From NCBI GenBank assembly GCA_905205085.1, contig CAJLCG010000069.1, forward strand, positions 1 through 12,510: a DNA stretch of 12,510 nucleotides. Reading direction: 5' to 3'. Positions 7,716-12,510 of the stretch are shown piece by piece. The position numbers and the translations under genes are program-made. This DNA is from an uncultured Oscillospiraceae bacterium. Lineage in GTDB: Bacteria > Bacillota > Clostridia > Oscillospirales > Oscillospiraceae. Position 1 is the first letter of the stretch. Every line of letters begins with the position of its first letter. Below the pieces are notes generated by a model, which did not search any database, was not told the origin of the DNA, and worked only from the letters and a program-made list of their open reading frames with translations.

Positions 7716-7744
7716 TTTCCATATTCTTTTGTGGTTTCATGCTA
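7697..7744 (-). repeat. Leader repeat, copy A (matches 9761-9808)
   Basis: These 48 bases match 9761-9808 at 42 positions without gaps, including a perfect 17-base core (7704-7720, CTCATCTAACGATTTCC on the plus strand). The match runs from the -10 box through the antiterminator hairpin. It marks shared regulation of the seven-gene operon and the BCCT gene. Confidence 0.9.
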
Positions 7745-7768
7745 TCAGATTTCAAGGCGAATTGTCAA
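7739..7768 (-). promoter_or_regulatory. Promoter of the SDR-SurE operon
   Basis: Minus strand: TTGACA (7768-7763), 18-bp spacer, TAGCAT (7744-7739) with TG one base upstream (extended -10, TGATAGCAT). Transcription should start near 7732. The dyad AATTG-N6-CAATT (7760-7775) surrounds the -35 box and could be an operator. The spacing from TTGACA to the antiterminator helix (53 nt) equals that of the BCCT promoter. Confidence 0.65.
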
Positions 7769-7829
7769 GGCAATTTTGCTCATCAGGGCACCGAATTTCC
7801 CACCCCATTTTTGTGCATTTTATCTAACT

Positions 7830-7865
7830 CCCTTGCCCCGCCGCCTGGTTGGGGCGGGGCAAGGG
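7830..7865 (-). terminator. GC-rich 3' hairpin after the BCCT gene
   Basis: Arms 7830-7842 (CCCTTGCCCCGCC) and 7853-7865 are 13-bp exact reverse complements with a 10-base loop. A smaller stem, TGCTG/CAGCA (7870-7883), lies between it and the BCCT stop at 7892. Neither strand has a T-tract after the hairpin, so it is not a textbook intrinsic terminator. Position, 26 bp past the stop codon and just before the next promoter, makes a 3'-end or terminator role likely. Confidence 0.6.
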
Positions 7866-7891
7866 TCTTTGCTGCGCACAGCAGGTCCCGG

Positions 7892-9526
7892 TCACTTGGT
7901 ATATCCCGGGATGAGGATTGCCTTCCAGTTGATCTTCTTTTTCTGCTTGGGCTCGTCGTCGTCCTTGGGTCTGCCGTATTCCACATAGTTATACTTCTGC
8001 GGGTTCTTCATGATCTTGAACACGCCCGCGATGAGCAGGATCTCGATCACCATGCACACCCAGCCAGACAAGCTGGACAGAATACGGGCTCCATCCACAT
8101 CGGCCACCGACACCATGATACTGGTCAGTACGATCAGAACGCCGCCCAGCACAGTCTTGGTAAAGGCGCCGGCAATGGGGTTCTCCTTCACCTGGTCGCC
8201 CTCGTCCCCCGGATGGGTGCAGGAGAGGGTGCTCATGGCGGTGAGGGAGGAGTCGGTATAGGTGACAAAAGAAATGACAATGGCAATTAAGTACAGCGCC
8301 GTGGAGATCTCCGAGAAGGGCAGGGTGTCAAACAGCTTGTAGGGCAGGGTATTCTGGCCCAGCTCATACATGGCCTCGGTCAGACTCATGCCGGTGGAAA
8401 TATCCTGGTAGATGGCGGTGCCGGACAGGAAGGTCATCCACACGATGGAGAAAATTACCGGGGCAAAGAAGTTTACCTCGATCACTTCCCGGATAGTCCG
8501 CCCCCGGCAGATGGAGCCCATAAAGATGGGTGCAAAGCAGATGGCAGACATCCAGACGGCAAAGTTATAGTTGATCCAATCGGGGAAGAACGAATCCCCC
8601 GAGGCCACGCCGGTGGCCAGAGACTGCTGGAAATAGGTGTTGATAAATTCACCCAGGCTCTCAATACCCAGATTCAGCACGTAGGGGATGTTTGTGGTGC
8701 AGATCAAAAAGGCCACAATGATCACATACAGGCGCATATTCAGGTCGGAGAGCATCTTGATGCCGGACAAAATACCGGAAATAGAAGAAATGATGGCGGG
8801 GATGACAAAGATACATCCGATTCCGATGAGCAGGGTGGTGGTGGTATCCCAGTTCAGCAGGTACTTGGCCGCTCCGGACAGGTTGAACATTCCCTGGGCC
8901 AGAGAGGCACACATGGCGCACACGTTGACAAACAGCAGCACCGAGGAGATGGGAGTAAACCACTTTCTGCACCGGCGCTCCCCCAGCACAGGCGTGAGGG
9001 TGGACACGATGCCGTAGGGCTGCTTCATGTTGAAATACACAAAGGCAAATACCAGCGCCGGCAGGGCGTAGATGGCGTAAGGCTGGGCCGTCCACTGCAG
9101 GAAAATGGTGGACATGGTCTTTACAATGGCCTGGGGGCTGTTGGGCTCCACGTTCCACATGATCGGGGGCTCATTTACGTGGAGGATGGGCTGCACGATG
9201 CCCCAGTACACACATCCGGTGGCAATGGTGGTACACAGGGCGATGGCAAACCAGTTCCACTTGTTCATCATGGGCTTGGCGTCTTTTCCGCCCAGCTTCA
9301 CCTTACCCAACGGGGAAAAGTAAACCGCCAGCACGGTGAGCACGCACAGCAGAGATACCAGGCTGGCCGTGCCGCCCAAGTAGGAGATGGAGATCTTCTG
9401 TACCACCAGAAGGGCCCCTACAAACTCGTTGGGGATCACCACACTGATGACGGTAATGGTGACCAGCAAGATCAGCGCAGGCCAGAGCAGCTTGTGGTTA
9501 ACCCCTTGTGTTGCTTTCTTAAACAT
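7892..9526 (-). CDS. BCCT-family (betaine/carnitine/choline) transporter
   Basis: An inner-membrane carrier of 544 residues, consistent with the 12-helix BCCT fold that moves quaternary-ammonium zwitterions or choline. The family signature is clear: ICRGRTIREVIEV (339-351) is the conserved loop after helix 8. WTAQPYAIYALPALVFAFVYFNMKQPYG (145-172) matches the W-x(5)-AIYAL region, and YWGIVQP (107-113) the FWGVAEP motif. The segment before it reads CTTIATG where Na-coupled members have GMGIG. The helix-8 aromatic box (WxWAWW) is reduced to FAVWMSAICF, so coupling and substrate may be unusual. ATG at 9526 is chosen because AGAAGG lies 6 nt upstream and homology begins there; the open frame back to 9772 is leader. 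It is transcribed alone from a promoter and attenuator that copy those of the seven-gene operon. Confidence 0.93.
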   Translation of the reverse strand: MFKKATQGVNHKLLWPALILLVTITVISVVIPNEFVGALLVVQKISISYLGGTASLVSLLCVLTVLAVYFSPLGKVKLGGKDAKPMMNKWNWFAIALCTTIATGCVYWGIVQPILHVNEPPIMWNVEPNSPQAIVKTMSTIFLQWTAQPYAIYALPALVFAFVYFNMKQPYGIVSTLTPVLGERRCRKWFTPISSVLLFVNVCAMCASLAQGMFNLSGAAKYLLNWDTTTTLLIGIGCIFVIPAIISSISGILSGIKMLSDLNMRLYVIIVAFLICTTNIPYVLNLGIESLGEFINTYFQQSLATGVASGDSFFPDWINYNFAVWMSAICFAPIFMGSICRGRTIREVIEVNFFAPVIFSIVWMTFLSGTAIYQDISTGMSLTEAMYELGQNTLPYKLFDTLPFSEISTALYLIAIVISFVTYTDSSLTAMSTLSCTHPGDEGDQVKENPIAGAFTKTVLGGVLIVLTSIMVSVADVDGARILSSLSGWVCMVIEILLIAGVFKIMKNPQKYNYVEYGRPKDDDEPKQKKKINWKAILIPGYTK

Positions 9527-9705
9527 AAGCGACCTTCTCTCTGTGCAGAACCATACTGATTCGCTCCCTTCCTTCTGCTGTTTTGTGTTTCTCTGCGCCC
9601 ACAGGCCAGATCCGTCCTTCCGCTCAAGGCCGTATCCCTGCGGCGCGCTTTGGTTTGTGGGATTTGTACATGGTATTCTTCTGTTTCCGTCCGATTCCCA
9701 TAAGC
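9527..9705 (-). other. Untranslated leader of the BCCT gene, downstream of the attenuator
   Basis: About 180 nt separate the leader terminator from the BCCT start. I see no recognised riboswitch or RNA gene here. Short minus-strand frames exist, for instance an 11-codon one at 9519-9554 with a purine-rich stretch ahead of it that overlaps the BCCT start, but nothing supports its translation. Confidence 0.5.
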
Positions 9706-9771
9706 AAAAAAATTGAGAAAAACGACATTTTTGCACAGACAACACGGTCTGTGTATTCCTCGTTTTTCTCA
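9706..9771 (-). terminator. Leader terminator of the BCCT gene (attenuator)
   Basis: On the minus strand TGAGAAAAACGA (9771-9760) pairs perfectly over 12 bp with TCGTTTTTCTCA (9725-9714), followed by A and seven T (9712-9706). An inner 7-bp hairpin, CACAGAC (9753-9747) with GTCTGTG (9740-9734) and loop CGTGTT, sits inside the outer stem. The architecture is the same as at 7646-7706, though the inner-stem sequence differs, which argues for conserved structure rather than simple copying. Confidence 0.87.
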
Positions 9772-9779
9772 TCTAACGA
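9760..9779 (-). promoter_or_regulatory. Candidate antiterminator hairpin, leader B
   Basis: Minus-strand UCGUU (9779-9775) pairs with AACGA (9764-9760) around the 10-nt loop AGAUGAGAAA. It differs from copy A by one loop base. The 3' arm lies inside the terminator left arm (9771-9760), so the two folds compete. Confidence 0.6.
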
Positions 9780-9808
9780 TTTCCGTATTCTATTGTGTTT
9801 TTATGGTA
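9761..9808 (-). repeat. Leader repeat, copy B (matches 7697-7744)
   Basis: 42 of 48 bases are identical to copy A, with the 17-base perfect core at 9768-9784. The offset from the TTGACA box is the same in both copies, so promoter and RNA element form one conserved unit. Confidence 0.9.
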
Positions 9809-9832
9809 ACAAATTTTTCGCATGGCTGTCAA
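9803..9832 (-). promoter_or_regulatory. Promoter of the BCCT gene
   Basis: Minus strand: TTGACA (9832-9827), 18-bp spacer, TACCAT (9808-9803) with TG one base upstream (TGTTACCAT). Start expected near 9796. A dyad, AAGCC-ATTT-GGCTT (9831-9844), abuts the -35 box and may be an operator. The promoter is divergent from the etfB promoter at 9944-9972. Confidence 0.65.
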
Positions 9833-9943
9833 GCCATTTGGCTTGCCGGAAACCCCAAATTTTCGCCTCATTTTTTGTTAGTTTTCAATAATTCTTTTTT
9901 ATGGAGACGGGTTCCCCTTGTGTTTTTGCTCATCCGAGCAGAA

Positions 9944-9972
9944 TTGACTTCCCGAATAAAATGGGTTATAGT
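9944..9972 (+). promoter_or_regulatory. Promoter of the etfB-etfA unit
   Basis: TTGACT (9944-9949), exactly 17 bp, then TATAGT (9967-9972): a near-consensus sigma-A promoter with expected start near 9979 and a leader of about 57 nt. No terminator hairpin is seen between it and the start codon. GGAGGA at 10025-10030 precedes two consecutive ATG codons, and the second (10036) has the better spacing. Confidence 0.75.
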
Positions 9973-10035
9973 GATTGCGATTTCCAATTCTATGTGGTCC
10001 GTCATTCCCTGATTTTTTCATTTTGGAGGAATATG

Positions 10036-10848
10036 ATGAACTGCTTGGTTTGCGTCAAACAGGTGCCGGACACCGACAAAATAACAATTGATCCGGTACG
10101 CCACACCCTCATCCGGGAGGGCGTGAGCAGCATTCTCAACCCATACGACGGCTACGCACTGGAGACCGCCCTGCGGCTGAAAGAGCAGTGCGGCGGCACC
10201 GTCATCGTCTTATCCATGGGCCCGCCCCAGGCCAAAGAGGTGCTGGAGAAGTGCCTGGCTGTGGGCGCCGACGGGGCATACCTGGTCTCGGGGAAAGCCT
10301 TTGGCGGTGCAGACACCCTGGCCACCAGCTATACCCTCTCCGCCGCCGCGGCCGCTCTCTCCCGCCGGCTGTCCCTGTCCTTTGACCTGATCCTCTGCGG
10401 AAAACAGGCCATGGACGGCGACACCGCCCAGGTGGGCCCCTCGCTGGCCCAGCAGATGCAGCTCCCCCAGGTCACCAACGTCCGGGAACTGCAGCCGGAC
10501 GGGGAGAGTTTGCTCATCCATCGCCAGACCACCCAGGGGGAGGAGGTCCTGCGCTGCGCCCTCCCCGCCCTGGTCACCGTCTCGGCCACCCCCTACGCCC
10601 TTCGTATGCCTACGGTGCGGGGCAAGCTTCAGGCTCGGAAGAAAGAGATCCCCATTCTGGATGAGACCTGCATGGATGTGGATTTGGAGCGCTGCGGACT
10701 GCGCGGCTCTCCTACCCGGGTCATTCAAACTGCCACCAAGTCCGTACAGGGCTGCTGCACCTGGCTCTCGGACAGCCCGCAGGGCAGCGCGGCCCAGCAG
10801 CTGGCACAGCTGCTGACCCGGCTGGGCGCGGCAGGGAAGGGGGTGTGA
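10036..10848 (+). CDS. etfB: Electron transfer flavoprotein beta subunit
   Basis: A canonical EtfB of 270 residues that pairs with the next gene to shuttle electrons from flavin dehydrogenases. MNCLVCVKQVPDTDKITIDP opens the protein exactly as in the family. TLIREGVSSILNPYDGYALETALRLKE (24-50) and CGKQAMDGDTAQVGPSLAQQM (121-141) are intact. The GDTAQVGP loop is the form found in clostridial ETFs, including bifurcating ones, where it contacts the beta-bound nucleotide or flavin (family knowledge; bifurcation itself is not proven by it). ATG 10036 is preferred to the adjacent ATG 10033 and to the longer frame from 9901, because GGAGG is 6 nt upstream and homology begins there. The etfA start follows after 3 bp. 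It contrasts with the divergent ETF-beta at 1740-2537, so the locus has two different ETF sets. Confidence 0.95.
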   Translation: MNCLVCVKQVPDTDKITIDPVRHTLIREGVSSILNPYDGYALETALRLKEQCGGTVIVLSMGPPQAKEVLEKCLAVGADGAYLVSGKAFGGADTLATSYTLSAAAAALSRRLSLSFDLILCGKQAMDGDTAQVGPSLAQQMQLPQVTNVRELQPDGESLLIHRQTTQGEEVLRCALPALVTVSATPYALRMPTVRGKLQARKKEIPILDETCMDVDLERCGLRGSPTRVIQTATKSVQGCCTWLSDSPQGSAAQQLAQLLTRLGAAGKGV

Positions 10849-10851
10849 CCA

Positions 10852-11847
10852 ATGACTATCACATCGAAAATCTGGGTGCTGATTGAAGCCACCGCCCCCA
10901 TCTTTACCCGGGCAGGCCTTGAGCTGCTGACCCCCGCACGGGATCTGGCCGATCAGTCCAGCCAGCCCCTGGCCGCTGTGGTGATGGGCTGCCACGTGGA
11001 GGAGACGGCCCGGCAGGCGGTGGCCCTGGGGGCGGACGAGGTACTTGTGCTGGACCATCCCGCCTTTGCCCAGTATGAGACCATGTGCTTCGTCCACGCC
11101 CTGTCCTGGCTGCTGGAGACCTACCGTCCCAGCTCCCTGCTCATCAGCGCCACGGAACACGGACGGGACCTGGCCCCCAGACTGGCCTGCCGCTTCCACA
11201 CCGGTCTGACGGCAGACTGCACCCAGCTGTCCATCCGGGAGGACGGGGAGACCATCCTCTGGACCCGCCCGGCTCTGGGCGGCAACCTGATGGCCACCAT
11301 CGTCTGTGAGCACCAGCGCCCCCAGATGGGCACCGTGCGCCCCGGCGTATTTACCCAGCGCACGCCCGACCCCCAGCGCACCGGCACCATCCTGCCCATT
11401 CCCCAGGTCCCCATTCTCCTCAACTCCAAGGTCCAGACGCTCCAGCGGCTGACCGGGGAGGGGGATGCCTTCACCTTTGACGGCAAGGATGTGATCGTCT
11501 CCGGGGGACTGGGCATGCAGAGCAAGGAACAGTTCTCCCTCATCTGGCAGCTGGCCCAGGCGTTGGGCGGCGTGGTGGGCGCCTCCCGCGGCGCGGTCCA
11601 CGAAGGCTGGGTCCCCTATGCCCATCAGGTGGGCCAGTCGGGGGCCACCGTCCGCCCCAAAGTCTACATCGCCTGCGGAATCTCCGGGGCGGTACAGCAT
11701 TTGGCCGGAATCTCGGGCGCAGATACCGTCATTGCCATCAACTCCGACCCGGACGCCCCCATCTTCCAGGTGGCAGATTATGGCATTGTGGGCGACGCTC
11801 TCCAGGTGATCCCCGCCCTGTTGGACGCCCTCTCCCAGCAAAAGTAA
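10852..11847 (+). CDS. etfA: Electron transfer flavoprotein alpha subunit
   Basis: A canonical EtfA of 331 residues binding the electron-carrying FAD. The N-terminal domain has the family's TEHGRDLAPRLACRFHTGLTADCT (101-124) and RPQMGTVRPGVF (156-167). The C-terminal FAD domain has GASRGAVHEGWVPYAHQVGQSG (243-264), VYIACGISGAVQHLAG (271-286) and INSDPDAPIFQVADYGIVGD (296-315). All FAD-binding segments are intact. It is 3 bp after etfB and 165 bp before the second FAD oxidase, so the set resembles the etfB-etfA-dehydrogenase arrangement of ETF-linked lactate dehydrogenases (Acetobacterium woodii LctBCD type). An intrinsic terminator (11916-11958) separates it from the oxidase, so the oxidase can be expressed at a different level. 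The likely partner is the oxidase starting at 12013 (inference). Confidence 0.96.
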   Translation: MTITSKIWVLIEATAPIFTRAGLELLTPARDLADQSSQPLAAVVMGCHVEETARQAVALGADEVLVLDHPAFAQYETMCFVHALSWLLETYRPSSLLISATEHGRDLAPRLACRFHTGLTADCTQLSIREDGETILWTRPALGGNLMATIVCEHQRPQMGTVRPGVFTQRTPDPQRTGTILPIPQVPILLNSKVQTLQRLTGEGDAFTFDGKDVIVSGGLGMQSKEQFSLIWQLAQALGGVVGASRGAVHEGWVPYAHQVGQSGATVRPKVYIACGISGAVQHLAGISGADTVIAINSDPDAPIFQVADYGIVGDALQVIPALLDALSQQK

Positions 11848-11857
11848 CAAATACCTG

Positions 11858-11893
11858 TTGACATTTTACCTCTCCTGTGATAAGTATTATATA
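11858..11893 (+). promoter_or_regulatory. Possible promoter of the second FAD oxidase
   Basis: TTGACA at 11858-11863 is a perfect -35 box, 50 nt before the antiterminator helix (53 nt in leaders A and B). The -10 is not clean: TGATAAGTAT around 11878-11887 resembles the TGATAGCAT of leader A, while TATTAT (11885-11890) and TATATA (11888-11893) are better hexamers but too far from TTGACA. Confidence 0.45.
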
Positions 11894-11903
11894 AACCAAT
11901 CAT

Positions 11904-11931
11904 AAGAACGTTAACAAGGAGAAACGTTTTT
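11904..11931 (+). promoter_or_regulatory. Candidate antiterminator hairpin, leader D
   Basis: ACGUU (11908-11912) pairs with AACGU (11923-11927) around the 10-nt loop AACAAGGAGA. The stem extends outward to nine pairs (11904-11912 with 11923-11931, one G-U). Compared with leaders A and B the closing U-A pair has become A-U while loop length and the flanking loop A residues are kept. The 3' arm lies within the terminator left arm. Confidence 0.6.
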
Positions 11932-11958
11932 CTTTGCAGGAAAGCGTTTCTCTTTTTT
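11916..11958 (+). terminator. Intrinsic terminator/attenuator between etfA and the second FAD oxidase
   Basis: GAGAAACGTTTTTC (11919-11932) pairs with GGAAAGCGTTTCTC (11939-11952) over 14 bp including two G-U pairs, with loop TTTGCA and six T (11953-11958). Outer A-T/G-U pairs extend it to 11916. It ends the etfB-etfA transcript and, for RNA started at the upstream TTGACA, would be an attenuator of the oxidase gene. Confidence 0.88.
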
Positions 11959-11981
11959 ATTCACACAGAAAGGAGCGCCTC

Positions 11982-12023
11982 ATGCCATCCACCGGTGCAG
12001 GCAGACACACTTATGAAACATGA
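11982..12023 (+). CDS. Short upstream ORF (13 codons) overlapping the FAD oxidase start
   Basis: ATG at 11982 has an excellent ribosome binding site, AAAGGAG, ending 6 nt upstream. It encodes MPSTGAGRHTYET and stops at TGA 12021-12023. The oxidase ATG at 12013 lies inside it in another frame and has no Shine-Dalgarno of its own. This fits a leader peptide that delivers ribosomes to the oxidase start by coupling. A frameshift or sequence error joining the two frames is the alternative. Confidence 0.4.
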   Translation: MPSTGAGRHTYET

Positions 12024-12510
12024 CATCATTCTCCCTGTGGGCGGAAACCAGGTTGTCCATGATGAGTCTCAATTTTCTGGCACCGCATTTTCCGTCTCCT
12101 ATCCTGAAACCGTACAGGACGTCAGCGACATTGTCCGCACCTGTGCGCAATCCGGGGAATCTATCACAGTTCACGGAAGCCTCACCGCCCTGAACGGTGC
12201 CGGCGTCCCTCTCTACGGCCACTGCATGGACATGCAGCGCCTGTCCCAGGTCACCTACGACCCCCAGGACCAGACCGTCTGGGCACAGGCCGGCGCCTCC
12301 TTCCAGTCCATTGAGCAGACGGTGCGGCGGGAGAGCCACATGACCCGGGAATTTCCCGCCTCTCCCACCGAGAAAACCGCCACGCTGGGAGGCGGACTGT
12401 CCTTCCACACCGCCGGACTGCGCTCCTTCCGCTACGGCTCGGTGGCCGACCATGTGCTGGAGCTGGAGGACTGCAACAACAAAGGTGAGATCCGCCGCCT
12501 CACCCGGGGG
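12013..12510 (+). CDS. FAD-binding oxidase, GlcD/LctD-like, N-terminal part (runs off the window)
   Basis: The first 166 codons of an FAD_binding_4 protein are visible. SVSYPETVQDVSDIVRTC (28-45) starts the FAD domain. VHGSLTALNGAGVPLYGHCMDMQRL (53-77) is the pyrophosphate loop, with GSLTALNGAG in place of the usual GGGTGLSGG. FPASPTEKTATLGGGLSFHTAGLRSFRYGSVADHVLELE (114-152) is the second FAD segment, typical of D-lactate/glycolate dehydrogenases. The family's usual length is about 450-480, so two thirds lie beyond the window. Start ATG 12013 is chosen because it begins the homology region; GTG 11995 in the same frame is possible. Following etfB-etfA, it probably reduces that ETF as a 2-hydroxyacid dehydrogenase would (inference). 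It is regulated separately through the terminator/antiterminator leader at 11904-11958. Confidence 0.88.
   Translation, partial: MKHDIILPVGGNQVVHDESQFSGTAFSVSYPETVQDVSDIVRTCAQSGESITVHGSLTALNGAGVPLYGHCMDMQRLSQVTYDPQDQTVWAQAGASFQSIEQTVRRESHMTREFPASPTEKTATLGGGLSFHTAGLRSFRYGSVADHVLELEDCNNKGEIRRLTRG

Noticed and set aside
7646-7768. Known riboswitch, T-box or LicT/SacY-type RAT in the leaders
   Set aside because: I find no specifier loop or T-box NCCA-binding bulge, no RAT consensus and no aptamer I recognise. The transcribed part upstream of the terminator is only about 30 nt.
9527-9772. An 82-residue N-terminal extension of the BCCT protein
   Set aside because: The extension crosses the leader terminator and antiterminator, has no BCCT-like sequence, and ATG 9526 has its own AGAAGG site.
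9901-10035. Upstream in-frame start for etfB at 9901
   Set aside because: The -35 and -10 boxes of the etfB promoter lie within this stretch, and family homology starts exactly at 10036.
10210-11850. A 546-codon open frame on the minus strand
   Set aside because: It is the antisense shadow of etfB and etfA, with Gly/His/Gln-rich low-information sequence and no motif.
1-12510. tRNA, rRNA, CRISPR array, insertion sequence or phage attachment site
   Set aside because: No cloverleaf-like sequence, spaced repeats, transposase frame or terminal repeats were seen. The only repeats are the two leaders and the palindrome at 2430-2471.

Overview
The window is a compact, GC-rich stretch with AT-rich intergenic regions. 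It has sigma-A-type promoters, AGGAGG-like ribosome binding sites and ETF-linked flavin oxidases. This suggests an anaerobic, high-GC member of the Clostridia, perhaps an Oscillospiraceae-type gut bacterium. That assignment is inferred from gene content and style; no marker gene for taxonomy is present.

Layout. (1) Positions 11-7580, minus strand, hold a seven-gene operon. In transcription order it encodes a KduD-like SDR dehydrogenase, an MFS transporter, an FGGY carbohydrate kinase, an FAD oxidase of the alkyl-DHAP-synthase (HHHG) type, a divergent ETF beta, a divergent ETF alpha, and the phosphatase SurE. The last three are joined by 4-bp ATGA overlaps. (2) Positions 7892-9526, minus strand, hold a BCCT-family transporter as a separate unit. 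(3) Positions 10036-11847, plus strand, hold a canonical etfB-etfA pair with its own promoter. (4) From 12013 to the window end, plus strand, lies the N-terminal part of a second FAD-binding oxidase, preceded by a leader with an intrinsic terminator.

The most interesting observation is regulatory. Three leaders share one architecture: in front of the seven-gene operon, the BCCT gene and the second FAD oxidase. Each has a TTGACA box and, about 50 nt downstream, a small hairpin NCGUU-(10-nt loop)-AACGN. The 3' arm of that hairpin overlaps the left arm of an intrinsic terminator ending in 6-8 U. The closing pair changes from U-A in two copies to A-U in the third, and the loop is 10 nt in all three. 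This looks like a family of antiterminator/terminator switches that co-regulates the locus, and I do not recognise it as a known class. The promoter-to-hairpin spacing is identical (53 nt) in the first two copies.

Working model (inference). A sugar, polyol or sugar acid enters through the MFS carrier, is oxidised by the SDR and phosphorylated by the FGGY kinase. The two FAD oxidases each pass electrons to a dedicated ETF pair. SurE may remove a phosphate, and the BCCT carrier brings in a co-regulated, probably zwitterionic, solute. The substrate cannot be named from sequence alone. A second oddity is a perfect 18-bp inverted repeat inside the divergent ETF-beta coding sequence.
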